A stretch of DNA of 64,000 bases from Thalassotalea sp. PS06 (GTDB lineage: Bacteria; Pseudomonadota; Gammaproteobacteria; Enterobacterales; Alteromonadaceae). The translations under genes and the position numbers were made by a program. The stretch lies in assembly GCF_007197775.1 (NCBI RefSeq), contig NZ_CP041638.1:2852001-2916000 (forward strand), in the 5' to 3' direction. How positions within the stretch are numbered: position 1 is the stretch's first letter; each line of letters begins with the position of its first letter. The notes below the pieces were generated by a model. That model did no database searches, was not told the origin of the DNA, and saw only the letters and a program-made list of their open reading frames with translations. This document shows, piece by piece, positions 54,171 to 63,048 of the stretch.

Positions 54171-54206
54171 TGCCTTGGTTTAATTTGCGGATTATCTAGG
54201 AACAAC

Positions 54207-54264
54207 GTGTGCTAGGAGCTGATTGCATCAGCGTGCCGGGAGTGACGCTCTGCGTCACGTGCTA
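54207..54264 (+). repeat. Hairpin pair with GTGCYRGGA linkers
   Basis: GTGCTAGGA, a GCTGAT/ATCAGC stem, GTGCCGGGA, a GTGACGC/GCGTCAC stem, then GTGCTA. As in the neighbouring array, stems differ while the linker is kept, but the linker word is another one. Confidence 0.6.
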
Positions 54265-54284
54265 TTTACTACTAAACAAAAAAA

Positions 54285-54308
54285 CCCGCAAGGTGTTGAC
54301 CTTGCGGG
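54285..54308 (-). terminator. Terminator of the DUF4397 lipoprotein gene
   Basis: CCCGCAAGGT and ACCTTGCGGG form a perfect 10-bp stem with a 4-base loop, followed on the minus strand by a run of seven or more T residues. Confidence 0.92.
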
Positions 54309-54331
54309 CCCGTTAATGGACTTACCGAAAC

Positions 54332-55720
54332 TTACTCAGTAAACGCATCCATCAGAATTAAGTTAGCAGGCATACCCATTGGGTTATCTACCGCAGTCGC
54401 TGCATAAACTTTGCCGCCCATCAAGGTGATCATACCGGTATCAATAGCAATGGTTTTCGTACCAGTAAGCGTTACCTGAACCACATAGTCACCTGGAGGT
54501 AGTGAAGCAAAACCGGTGTCAGCTTTGAATGGTACGTCGGACCATACTGGATCAACATTGGCGATGTCACCATCCGCTGTCACATAGATGTCTACGTTCC
54601 CCACAGAAGGGTGCGCATGGGTCAAACGAACCTGAGCTTCGGTGGCAACCATGCGACCAGTATCCATTTGCACGTAGTACTCTAGAGGTGCATCATCATC
54701 ACCTGACAAGGTACCCACCGCGTTTACGGTATACTTCATGTCAGCTTCTAGCATCAAGTCACCAGTAATACCTACAACGCTGTTATCAGCAGTAAGTACG
54801 GTATCCACCATGTAAGTGCCCGGATCGACAGGTACGTTACCAGTAACACCGGTGAACGGAGCGTTGCTTAAGGCGTCAACTTTATTGCCGTTCACTAAAA
54901 TATCAACGTTTGGTACATCAGCTGCGGCGTGAACAACGCGAACCCAAGCCTGGGTGCGGTCATCGATAATTTTTAGCGTGTCGGTGCCATCGTTTGCAAG
55001 CAAGAATACCGGTGACGTAGGAACGCCTGTATTGGTAGTAGCCGCAACGAATAAATCAGCGCCAGCTGGTAAATCAGGTAGTACCGCGTCAAACGCTACA
55101 GCCCCCATGCTCTCGCCTTCAGCAACAACTAAGCGCACGCGATAAACACCCGCAGGTACTTCAACCTGGCCGGTTACATCACCGTACATTAGCGTTGCAA
55201 GCGGCTCGCCTAACTCGTCGTCAACACCGGTAACGTGCAAATCCACCATAGGTGCAATGGAAGAACCGTGTAAAACCTGAACCCGAATGTTACCGTCGCC
55301 CACTGGCATTACCGGGTTAGCAACAACCGCTGGAGCCAATGTCATGTCAGTCACCGTGCCGTGTGCAAATACGGTGTACTCGTAATCGCCCATCAGTTCA
55401 ACATCACCCAAATCCAATACTTGAGTGGTCGAGCCATCAGCTAAAATGGCGTCAACGGTTAGTGGGTAGGTCCCTTCGTCAAGTGACAAGAACTCTGTAC
55501 CCATCGCGAAGTCTAAATTAGACAGTGCTTCAACCGCGCTACCCGCAGCTACAACATTAACTGCAGGTGCATCAGGTGAACCATGGATAACCCGAACCAT
55601 GGCCTGTGGAGTTTGCGGCTCAGGTGGTGTGATTGTACCAGAACCGTTATCGTCGTCATCACAGCCCGCAATGACGCCGAGCATGATTACTGGTAAAATG
55701 ATCTTAGTGATCCTTTTCAT
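54332..55720 (-). CDS. Lipoprotein with four DUF4397 repeats
   Basis: A 462-residue lipoprotein (lipobox GVIAGC at residues 15-20, then a run of Asp that favours outer-membrane sorting away from the inner-membrane signal context). The mature part holds four repeats of about 100 residues, each starting like VRVIHGSPDAPAVNV, VQVLHGSSIAPMVDL, VRVVHAAADVPNVDI and VRLTHAHPSVGNVDI, the DUF4397 pattern of surface beta domains. The function is unknown. The ATG has GAGGAAAC; a longer reading of 25 codons lacks the signal. A TGATCC-N18-TAAGGA promoter upstream suggests control by the ECF sigma factor encoded nearby. Confidence 0.85.
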   Translation of the reverse strand: MKRITKIILPVIMLGVIAGCDDDDNGSGTITPPEPQTPQAMVRVIHGSPDAPAVNVVAAGSAVEALSNLDFAMGTEFLSLDEGTYPLTVDAILADGSTTQVLDLGDVELMGDYEYTVFAHGTVTDMTLAPAVVANPVMPVGDGNIRVQVLHGSSIAPMVDLHVTGVDDELGEPLATLMYGDVTGQVEVPAGVYRVRLVVAEGESMGAVAFDAVLPDLPAGADLFVAATTNTGVPTSPVFLLANDGTDTLKIIDDRTQAWVRVVHAAADVPNVDILVNGNKVDALSNAPFTGVTGNVPVDPGTYMVDTVLTADNSVVGITGDLMLEADMKYTVNAVGTLSGDDDAPLEYYVQMDTGRMVATEAQVRLTHAHPSVGNVDIYVTADGDIANVDPVWSDVPFKADTGFASLPPGDYVVQVTLTGTKTIAIDTGMITLMGGKVYAATAVDNPMGMPANLILMDAFTE

Positions 55721-55764
55721 TGTTGTTTCCTCATGTAAGTATGTAAGTTTCGAAGTCGCATTCA

Positions 55765-55794
55765 TCCTTACGGCAACATAAATGATTAGGATCA
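55765..55794 (-). promoter_or_regulatory. Predicted ECF11 promoter of the DUF4397 lipoprotein
   Basis: On the minus strand TGATCC (55789-55794), 18 bases, TAAGGA (55765-55770), about 45 bases before the ATG. It is the best -35 match of the three. Confidence 0.6.
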
Positions 55795-55989
55795 TTTTTT
55801 ATTTTTGACTATTTTTCATACGATTAAATAAGAATTTAATCTTTACTTTGGTGCTAAAAATCCGGGTGCAGCTGGCGAATTTCCTAACCTGAGCGGTTGA
55901 TGGAAATCGCCAAAAATCCGAAAACCATGGCGCGCTTTTGACTATCAGAGCGAAAAATATTTTGTAAAAAAAACGCCCATCAGAATCTG

Positions 55990-56264
55990 ATACCAATCCC
56001 ATTAAATTATTGCTCACTCAGTGAGGGTTTATAGGCTTTTAGAAAAGGCTTTGATTGCAGAGAATGGTTATTCCATTCCCAAATTAGCCAAAATCAGGAA
56101 TGCAATTCAAACGCCTTTAAAACTCACCCGAAGGGAGTTTATCTTAAGGCCCATTTACTGCCCTATATTTCATTAATATAGAATGACTATATCAGTAAAA
56201 TCTATGTTGTAACTGAACCTCGGCCCTAACTCTGAGTTGTGCACAAACTCAGTGGGATTGGTAT
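55990..56264. mobile_element. MITE-like element with ATACCAATCCC terminal inverted repeats
   Basis: A 275-base non-coding element with ATACCAATCCC at the left (55990-56000) and its exact reverse complement GGGATTGGTAT at the right (56254-56264). The inverted similarity extends weakly inward. No transposase is encoded. A truncated relative is at 31610. The element fills most of the gap between the DUF4397 promoter and the nagX stop. Confidence 0.78.
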
Positions 56265-56298
56265 GACAGGCGTAACTTTTTTGTTTTTGATAGATGCA

Positions 56299-57501
56299 TC
56301 AAACTTTAAAGAAGATTTTCCTTCGATAGAGATAATCCAATACCCAATAACTAATAAACAGAAAGCTTAAGGCAAACATCAATGAACCATTGTAATTGCC
56401 GAATATTGGTTGCAACACATCGGAAAACAACCAGCCACCGAGACTGGTATCCGCAATTGGTATCATCATCAGCAATCGCGCCAGGACACCTGCAAACATG
56501 TAAAAGAAGATGGCATTGGCGCCACAAACAACGAAAGGTGCGCTCCAGTATTTTTTACCCTTGATATCAATCAACCAGGTTAAAAATGCCAGGGTTAATA
56601 ATGCCCAGCCGCTGCTCATCACTACAAAGCTTGAAGTCCAAAGCGCTTTGTTGATTGGGAAAACCAGGCCCCAAAGCTCACCTATTGCGGCACATAATGC
56701 GCCAACGATAAACATTTTCTTGGCCTTACTTTGCAGTGACAAAGCCTTATCGGTGAGAATATTCCCAGTGAATACGCCCGCTAAACAGCCGCTAATTGCC
56801 GGCAAAGTGCTGATCACCCCTTCCGGGTCAAAAGCGAATGGCGTAGCGGATTTGTAATACAGATGCTTTGAAGCAAATACAAAATCATCAATAAAAGCTG
56901 GTAACGAATTACCAAATTCTAATAAGCCCTGGTAACTATTGCCGCTACTGTCACTGTATGGCACCAACATCACCAAAGCCCAGTATCCCAGCAATAAACC
57001 AATAGCCCATAACCAACGGCCTAAGTCGCGCCAATAAAGGACAATCAGCACCGTTGCAAAGTAGACCAGACCAATACGCTGCAATACGCCCATAACCCTG
57101 ACAGAGAAGAGTCTGGCATCCACCCAGCTAAAGTTAGGATCGGTAAAGTTGTAGTAAAACAACGCCAAAAACAGGCCAAGAGCAAAAAGTTTAATCCCTC
57201 GCACCGCGGCATGCTTTAACAAAAACAGCTTATCGGTTCCCTTAGCGAGTTCACGATTCATCACTATGGCGACGGAAACACCTGCGATAAAAATAAAGAA
57301 TGGGAAGATCAAATCGGTTGGCGTCCAGCCATGCCATTTCGCATGAGCCATTGGCGCATAAACGTAGGACCAGCTACCTGGATTGTTCACCAGGATCATT
57401 GCCGCTATCGTTATGCCACGAAAAACATCTAGTGCCAGCAGTCGCTCGGTTGGCAGTTGATCGATAATGTTGCGGGCATAAGCCGAGATAGGATTGCTCA
57501 T
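56299..57501 (-). CDS. nagX: NagX-like / HGSNAT-type membrane acyltransferase family protein
   Basis: A 400-residue polytopic membrane protein (about 10 helices) beginning RLLALDVFRGITIAAMILVNNPG, typical of the DUF5009/heparan-alpha-glucosaminide N-acetyltransferase-like family called NagX in N-acetylglucosamine regulons of marine gammaproteobacteria. It may acetylate amino sugars or transport them; the biochemistry is unproven. It lies 36 bases after nagZ on the same strand, so a shared role in amino-sugar use is likely. Confidence 0.85.
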   Translation of the reverse strand: MSNPISAYARNIIDQLPTERLLALDVFRGITIAAMILVNNPGSWSYVYAPMAHAKWHGWTPTDLIFPFFIFIAGVSVAIVMNRELAKGTDKLFLLKHAAVRGIKLFALGLFLALFYYNFTDPNFSWVDARLFSVRVMGVLQRIGLVYFATVLIVLYWRDLGRWLWAIGLLLGYWALVMLVPYSDSSGNSYQGLLEFGNSLPAFIDDFVFASKHLYYKSATPFAFDPEGVISTLPAISGCLAGVFTGNILTDKALSLQSKAKKMFIVGALCAAIGELWGLVFPINKALWTSSFVVMSSGWALLTLAFLTWLIDIKGKKYWSAPFVVCGANAIFFYMFAGVLARLLMMIPIADTSLGGWLFSDVLQPIFGNYNGSLMFALSFLFISYWVLDYLYRRKIFFKV

Positions 57502-57537
57502 ATTTTTTCTTATTCGTTATTAATGTTTGTCAGCGTT

Positions 57538-59445
57538 CTATTGATGACGTTCAACCGTAACCGGTAGCTGGCCGACTGCAGATATATTACCCGTCAATAA
57601 TTTTGCCAGTGCCTCATATGCAGGGCCTGTCGCACCAACGCAGGGTTGTTCACATTTTTGCGAATGCACATTATATGAGAAGGTCGCTATCAGCGCATCA
57701 CTAAACTGGTCATACCGAGTCATTTCATAAGGCGCTCTGAGACTTACAAATATCGTTGTTTTGTTATTTTCTTTCGCAATTTTCAACAAACTTTCGATAG
57801 ATTGATCCTGCTCTTTTTTATTCAATTTCTTGCCGCTTGATTTGCTCAATTCAATATCTTCCATGCCCCCCATTTCCACGGCACTTTGTTTCGGAGTGAT
57901 ATTGGCGACGATAAGGACATCAGACTGCAACATATGATGTCGGGTCTTAGCATAATCAAACTGATGAAGGTCACTACAACTAAGGCTGAGGTTAGTATTT
58001 TGCTTCGCAAAACCTTGCTCGAGCGCCCGACATTTACCCAAGTCAGGCATTAACAAATGCACCGATTGGCTACCGGTAATAGGCACCGCCTGATTATTCT
58101 TAACCATTACAATCGACTTCTCAGCAAGCTCAGTCTCCAAGGCTCTGTGCTCGGCTTTACCAACCACGCCATTGGCGATAGCCTGGTTCTCGCTCAGTAA
58201 TTTTTCACTGAACCCTCGGGGTAATTGTTGCTTCAGGGTAAAAATGCGTTGCACCGAATCAAGCAGTTCACGCTCTGATAAACGGCCGTTAGCAACCGCC
58301 TGCTGCAACTTATCCAGTGTCTGGTCGAGAAGTTTAATATCGTCAGGCTTGCGAATTCGAAACGGCATGAGAGCGATGTCTGTACCTGCTCTGAAAGTCT
58401 CGATAATGGCTTCGTCGGCGGTAAAGAAATGACTAATGCCTGCCATATCCAAGGCATCGGTAATGATAACGCCATTAAAACCCATCTTGTTTCGCAACAA
58501 ATCTGTAAGGATGCGTTTCGACATGGTGGCAGGTTTGATCATCGTACTACCATCACTGGCAGTAAATGTGGAGCTATCAAGTTGCGGATATTGAATGTGG
58601 GCGGTCATAATCATTTTCGCCAATCCCTGATCGATAGCGTATTGGAAAGGCAGTAAATCTACACTAACAATTTCTTCAATTCTGTGATCAACTCGAGGCA
58701 GTCCGGTATGGGAGTCTACATTCGTGTCACCGTGTCCAGGAAAATGCTTTAGTGTACCTATGACACCATGCTGTTGCATCGCTGCAAGTTGCGAAGCTCC
58801 CAGCTCGGCAACGACCTTTGCATCCTCGCTGAACGAGCGCACATTAATAACCGGATTATCCGCATTAACATTAACATCCACATTTGGCGCGTGATTGAGG
58901 TTAAAACCAAGTGCCGATAATTCTGTCCCAAGCACCATCCCCGTTTGCTGGGCATAGTAGGTTCCGGTTTGTGAATAAGTAGCGCCAATCGCCATATTGC
59001 CGCTGAAAGATGTGGCCTGCTCGCGCGGCATTCGCGCCACCCGGCCTCCTTCCTGATCAATAGAAATAAATAATTCCAATCCCGAATAGGAATCACGGGC
59101 TGCCTGCTGCATATCGTAGTTAAGCTTTACCACCTGATCGACAGATTGCAGATTCTCAGCAAACAAGATGATGCCGCCAATATTGCTGTCGGTAATCATA
59201 GTCGCCAATTCTTCGGGCAATTCGGTTAACGGTGTACGACACACTTGTTTATTCTGGTAGGTGATTAGCTGGTCGGGCTGGCAATAATAGCGCAGATCAA
59301 GCATGATCTTTTGTGCTAAAGCAACTCGCAAGTTACCTTTTACCTTACTCATGGAATCCCGGTTGGCACTCTCACAGCTCATCAGTGATGAAGCCACAAG
59401 CATACAAGCCAATAATTTTACCAAGGATAAAACCCGCTTATTCAT
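57538..59445 (-). CDS. nagZ: Lipoprotein beta-N-acetylglucosaminidase (GH3, NagZ type)
   Basis: A 635-residue GH3 enzyme. A lipobox (LMSC, Cys24) shows it is exported and membrane-anchored, unlike the 340-residue cytoplasmic NagZ of E. coli. The catalytic domain (about 50-400) has KHFPGHGDTNVDSHTGLP with the Asp-His dyad typical of NagZ, and the nucleophile Asp in IITDALDM. A C-terminal domain (about 430-630) resembles the two-domain Bacillus enzyme. It should release GlcNAc from GlcNAc-MurNAc fragments. It is divergent from the symporter/kinase-MurQ/NamZ genes. Confidence 0.92.
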   Translation of the reverse strand: MNKRVLSLVKLLACMLVASSLMSCESANRDSMSKVKGNLRVALAQKIMLDLRYYCQPDQLITYQNKQVCRTPLTELPEELATMITDSNIGGIILFAENLQSVDQVVKLNYDMQQAARDSYSGLELFISIDQEGGRVARMPREQATSFSGNMAIGATYSQTGTYYAQQTGMVLGTELSALGFNLNHAPNVDVNVNADNPVINVRSFSEDAKVVAELGASQLAAMQQHGVIGTLKHFPGHGDTNVDSHTGLPRVDHRIEEIVSVDLLPFQYAIDQGLAKMIMTAHIQYPQLDSSTFTASDGSTMIKPATMSKRILTDLLRNKMGFNGVIITDALDMAGISHFFTADEAIIETFRAGTDIALMPFRIRKPDDIKLLDQTLDKLQQAVANGRLSERELLDSVQRIFTLKQQLPRGFSEKLLSENQAIANGVVGKAEHRALETELAEKSIVMVKNNQAVPITGSQSVHLLMPDLGKCRALEQGFAKQNTNLSLSCSDLHQFDYAKTRHHMLQSDVLIVANITPKQSAVEMGGMEDIELSKSSGKKLNKKEQDQSIESLLKIAKENNKTTIFVSLRAPYEMTRYDQFSDALIATFSYNVHSQKCEQPCVGATGPAYEALAKLLTGNISAVGQLPVTVERHQ

Positions 59446-59584
59446 AAATCGCTTCCCCTGTTTTGGAACTTTTTAAAAATATTTAACACTAAGCAATGGA
59501 CTCTTAAGAAATAATTTATTATTATTTTTTTAATTTATCAGGAATTATATATTCTTTACCAGAATTTTTGCACGGAAAACGATA

Positions 59585-61177
59585 ATGACGACACAGTTCG
59601 CCACCGCCGATTGGATAGTATTTGCCGTATACGTGTTGGTGATGATATCAACAGGTTGGTACTTCAATCGACAAAAATCCGCCAACACCGATGAATATTT
59701 TCTCGGCGGACATAAAATGCCGGTTTTTCTGGTTGCCATCTCGGTATTGGCAACCTCGCAGTCGGCTGCAACATTTTTAGGCGGACCGGATCAGGGTTAT
59801 CGAAACGACCTTTCTTACTTAGCTACCAATATAGGTGCTTTTATTGCCGCGTTTTTTGTCGCCTTTTATTTAATACCTAAGTTTTACCAGAGTAATGTCA
59901 CTACGGTTTATGAGCTGCTTTCACAACGTTTTGGTAAAAAAGCACAAAAGCAAGCCGGCATTATGTATCTGTTTGGTCGGGTATTTGCCAGCGGCGCTCG
60001 CTTATATATGGCAGCTATCGCCGTTTCTATGATTTTGTTCGGTAATATCGACGCTCAGAATGTGGTAATTTCCACCTTAGTATTGACCGCAGTAGGTCTG
60101 TTATATTCTATCGTTGGCGGCATAAGAACGGTAATCTACTCCGACGCCATTCAATGTGCCGTTTATGTCAGTGCTGCCATTTTGGTATTGTATTTTTTAT
60201 TAGATGCCATTCCTGCTGATTTCTCGCAAATTGTCGATGCATTGCGAAATCCCTTAGACCGCGAACAGTCTAAGCTTACGATTCTTAATTTCGATCTGGA
60301 TTTTACCTCTGCCGGTGTCTTTACCTTCTGGTCTTCTATCACTGGCTTTGTACTGCTGAATATCGCCGCTTTTGGTCTTGATCAAGATATGACGCAACGC
60401 GTACTAACCTGTAAAGACGCCAGGCAAGGCAGCTTTGCAATGATTTACTCTGTGGTTATGGTAATTCCGGTAATGTTCCTGTTTATTGCTATTGGCCTGC
60501 TGTTATACGTGCTGTATCAGCGTCCTGATTTGGCAATGGGTGAATCCGCGGAAACTATCAACCAGACCTTTTCAGGGGAAAAAATCACCATTTTCATGTA
60601 CTATGTGCTCAATGAAATACCAGCAGGTGTAAAAGGGCTGGTTACCATAGGAGTAATAGCTGCAGCGTTATCTACACTAAATTCCGGCTTAAATTCTATG
60701 GCTTCAGTATTGGTGCAAGATATTTATCGTCCTTATTTAGCAAAACAAGGCATTTCCAAGGCTGACGTTCATTTTGTCAAAGCCGGGCAAATAAGCATGC
60801 TACTAGTGGCGTTATCACTAAGTGGTATGGCAGTGCTTTGCTATTACTGGCAACAGTATTCAGATACCCCGCTTCTGGCTTTCGCGTTGAGCGTGATGGT
60901 TTTTTCCTATAGCGGCTTGCTAGGCGTGTATTTCACTGCAGTGTTTACCAAGCGAGGTAATGCGACTACTGTGCCATTGGCACTGATTACAGGTTTTGTC
61001 GTCAGCCTGATGTTCCAGCCGTACATAATCGACAACATTTTACCTACGCAATGGCAGTTTAATCTGGGCTTTACCTGGCAATTATGCGTTGGTGCCCTAT
61101 TGTCTTTCTTAGTCTGTTTTGCAGGCACGAATAACCACGATCCCCTGAAGGTCAAACAAATGGAGGTTCAACCGTAA
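59585..61177 (+). CDS. Sodium:solute symporter (SSS family), amino-sugar candidate
   Basis: A 530-residue SSS-family transporter with about 13-14 helices, starting VFAVYVLVMISTGWYFNRQ and containing GRVFASGARLYM and the family segment SALSTLNSGLNS-like (AALSTLNSGLNSMASV). Its stop abuts the kinase-MurQ ATG with no gap, which strongly suggests co-translation and uptake of MurNAc (or anhydro-MurNAc/GlcNAc) as free sugar. That explains the need for a kinase, since SSS transporters do not phosphorylate as the PTS does. Confidence 0.88.
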   Translation: MTTQFATADWIVFAVYVLVMISTGWYFNRQKSANTDEYFLGGHKMPVFLVAISVLATSQSAATFLGGPDQGYRNDLSYLATNIGAFIAAFFVAFYLIPKFYQSNVTTVYELLSQRFGKKAQKQAGIMYLFGRVFASGARLYMAAIAVSMILFGNIDAQNVVISTLVLTAVGLLYSIVGGIRTVIYSDAIQCAVYVSAAILVLYFLLDAIPADFSQIVDALRNPLDREQSKLTILNFDLDFTSAGVFTFWSSITGFVLLNIAAFGLDQDMTQRVLTCKDARQGSFAMIYSVVMVIPVMFLFIAIGLLLYVLYQRPDLAMGESAETINQTFSGEKITIFMYYVLNEIPAGVKGLVTIGVIAAALSTLNSGLNSMASVLVQDIYRPYLAKQGISKADVHFVKAGQISMLLVALSLSGMAVLCYYWQQYSDTPLLAFALSVMVFSYSGLLGVYFTAVFTKRGNATTVPLALITGFVVSLMFQPYIIDNILPTQWQFNLGFTWQLCVGALLSFLVCFAGTNNHDPLKVKQMEVQP

Positions 61178-63040
61178 ATGGCGGTTAAATATATACTCGG
61201 TATCGATGGCGGCGGAACCAAAACCTTAGGTCGCCTACAGCAAATCGATTCTGGACTTAGTTTTGATGATAGTGCCGGTTCAAGTTCATTGACTAATGAT
61301 TTTGAAGGCGCCTGCATCGCCTTAATGGGATTGATTGACCGTTTATTGCAACGTTCAGACGTGGCGCCAGAAGAAATCGCTGTAGTCATGGGTCTGGCGG
61401 GTGCTGGTAATCAATCTCAGGTTCAGCGACTGCGTAATCGCCTGAGCTATTCTTTCGCCAGCCTGGAAATTTTCAACGATGCAAGAACGTCGTTATATGG
61501 CGCCAATCTTGGCAACCCCGTAGCCGTTATCGCTCTGGGTACTGGTTCGGTAGGTGCGTTATTAAAATCAGAAAGTGAAGAAGAATACGCTGGCGGTTGG
61601 GGCTTTCCCATAGGTGATGAAGGCAGCGGTGCCAAGCTTGGTTTCCATGCCGTTAAAGTTTTGCTGCACGAAATTGATGAGCAGCGCAGCAACAAGAGTG
61701 AGTTGGCAAGATACATACAATCAGAAATAGGTAAAAGCCAGGATGACATTCTTAACTGGTTAAGAAACGCCAAACCTGCGGCTTTTGCCAAATTTGCGCC
61801 GCATGTGTTTGAGTTAGCGCAAAGCTGTCCGAAGGCGAAATCATTAGTTTCCAAACACGCTAAAGATGTTGAACAGCTTATCGATTTAACCTTAAAAGAC
61901 GAAACCGTGCCTGTTGTATTGATGGGTGGCTTGGCAGTACCAACATTGGCTTTTCTGAGCAAACCTTATCAGCAAAAATGTCAGTTAACCAAAGGCAGCT
62001 CTCTCGATGGAGCATGTCTTCTTGCTCGTCAGCTTGCCGCCAATGAAACCTTAGTACACACCAAGCGTAAAGTTGAAGAAATGGATGAGCAAAGCCTGCT
62101 GTTAGCGCAGCTAAATTCCATGGTTTCAGAAGAGCGCAACCCAAACACCATGCAGGTAGATTTGATGACGTCCAAGGAAATTCTTGAACGTCTGAATGAT
62201 GAAGATGCCTACGTGCCAGTTGCCGTTCAGCGTTGTATTGGTGAGATCAGCGATGCTGTTGAAATGATCGTTAGTGCCTTTGCCAAAGGTGGTCGCCTTG
62301 TCTATATCGGCGCCGGCACCAGTGGCCGACTTGGTATTCTTGATGCCGTTGAATGTCCGCCGACATTCAGTGTTTCGCACAAACAGGTTATCGGATTAAT
62401 TGCCGGTGGTAATGATGCAATTTACAAAGCCGTTGAAGGCGCTGAAGATAGCCTTGAGGGTGCGGTTAATGATTTAAAAGCCATTAACTTTAGTGCCGAT
62501 GACGTACTCGTTGGTATTGCCGCAAGTGGCCGTACGCCTTATGTAATTGGTGGTTTAGATCACGCGAATTCGCTCGGTGCCAATACCGTATCTTTGACCT
62601 GTAACCCTGGTTCAGAGGTATCTAAACACGCGAAAGTCAGTATTTGCCCTGTGGTAGGTCCGGAAGTACTAACCGGCTCAACCCGATTAAAATCTGGCAC
62701 CGCACAAAAACTGGTGCTTAATATGTTAACCACAGCCAGCATGATTCGCTCAGGTAAGAGCTATGAAAACCTGATGGTTGATGTTAATGCCAGTAACGAA
62801 AAGTTATACGCCCGTGCGATACGTATTGTAATGCAGGCAACCAATTGCGATAGAGAGACTGCACTGGAAGCATTAAACAAGTCTGGCTACAAAGCTAAAT
62901 TGGCGATATTGCATGTGTTAACAGGCGTAGATACCGAACAAGGCAAACAGTTATTGGAAGAGCAGCAAGGCTTTCTTCGCCGAGCGGTAGAAGCTTATCA
63001 AACACAACAAGCTGCGTCCCGTATTGCTCAAGAGGATTAA
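61178..63040 (+). CDS. Fusion of BadF/BcrA-type sugar kinase with MurNAc-6-phosphate etherase (MurQ)
   Basis: A 620-residue two-enzyme protein. Residues 1 to about 290 are an ASKHA kinase of the BadF/NagK/MurK group (phosphate-1 loop GIDGGGTKT, then GLAGAG and ALGTGSVG). Residues about 300-610 are a full MurQ etherase ([55 protein letters not shown]). It would phosphorylate MurNAc to MurNAc-6-P and then remove lactate to give GlcNAc-6-P. Both halves look intact. It abuts the symporter gene upstream and namZ starts 8 bases after it. Confidence 0.92.
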   Translation: MAVKYILGIDGGGTKTLGRLQQIDSGLSFDDSAGSSSLTNDFEGACIALMGLIDRLLQRSDVAPEEIAVVMGLAGAGNQSQVQRLRNRLSYSFASLEIFNDARTSLYGANLGNPVAVIALGTGSVGALLKSESEEEYAGGWGFPIGDEGSGAKLGFHAVKVLLHEIDEQRSNKSELARYIQSEIGKSQDDILNWLRNAKPAAFAKFAPHVFELAQSCPKAKSLVSKHAKDVEQLIDLTLKDETVPVVLMGGLAVPTLAFLSKPYQQKCQLTKGSSLDGACLLARQLAANETLVHTKRKVEEMDEQSLLLAQLNSMVSEERNPNTMQVDLMTSKEILERLNDEDAYVPVAVQRCIGEISDAVEMIVSAFAKGGRLVYIGAGTSGRLGILDAVECPPTFSVSHKQVIGLIAGGNDAIYKAVEGAEDSLEGAVNDLKAINFSADDVLVGIAASGRTPYVIGGLDHANSLGANTVSLTCNPGSEVSKHAKVSICPVVGPEVLTGSTRLKSGTAQKLVLNMLTTASMIRSGKSYENLMVDVNASNEKLYARAIRIVMQATNCDRETALEALNKSGYKAKLAILHVLTGVDTEQGKQLLEEQQGFLRRAVEAYQTQQAASRIAQED

Positions 63041-63048
63041 TTATCGGC

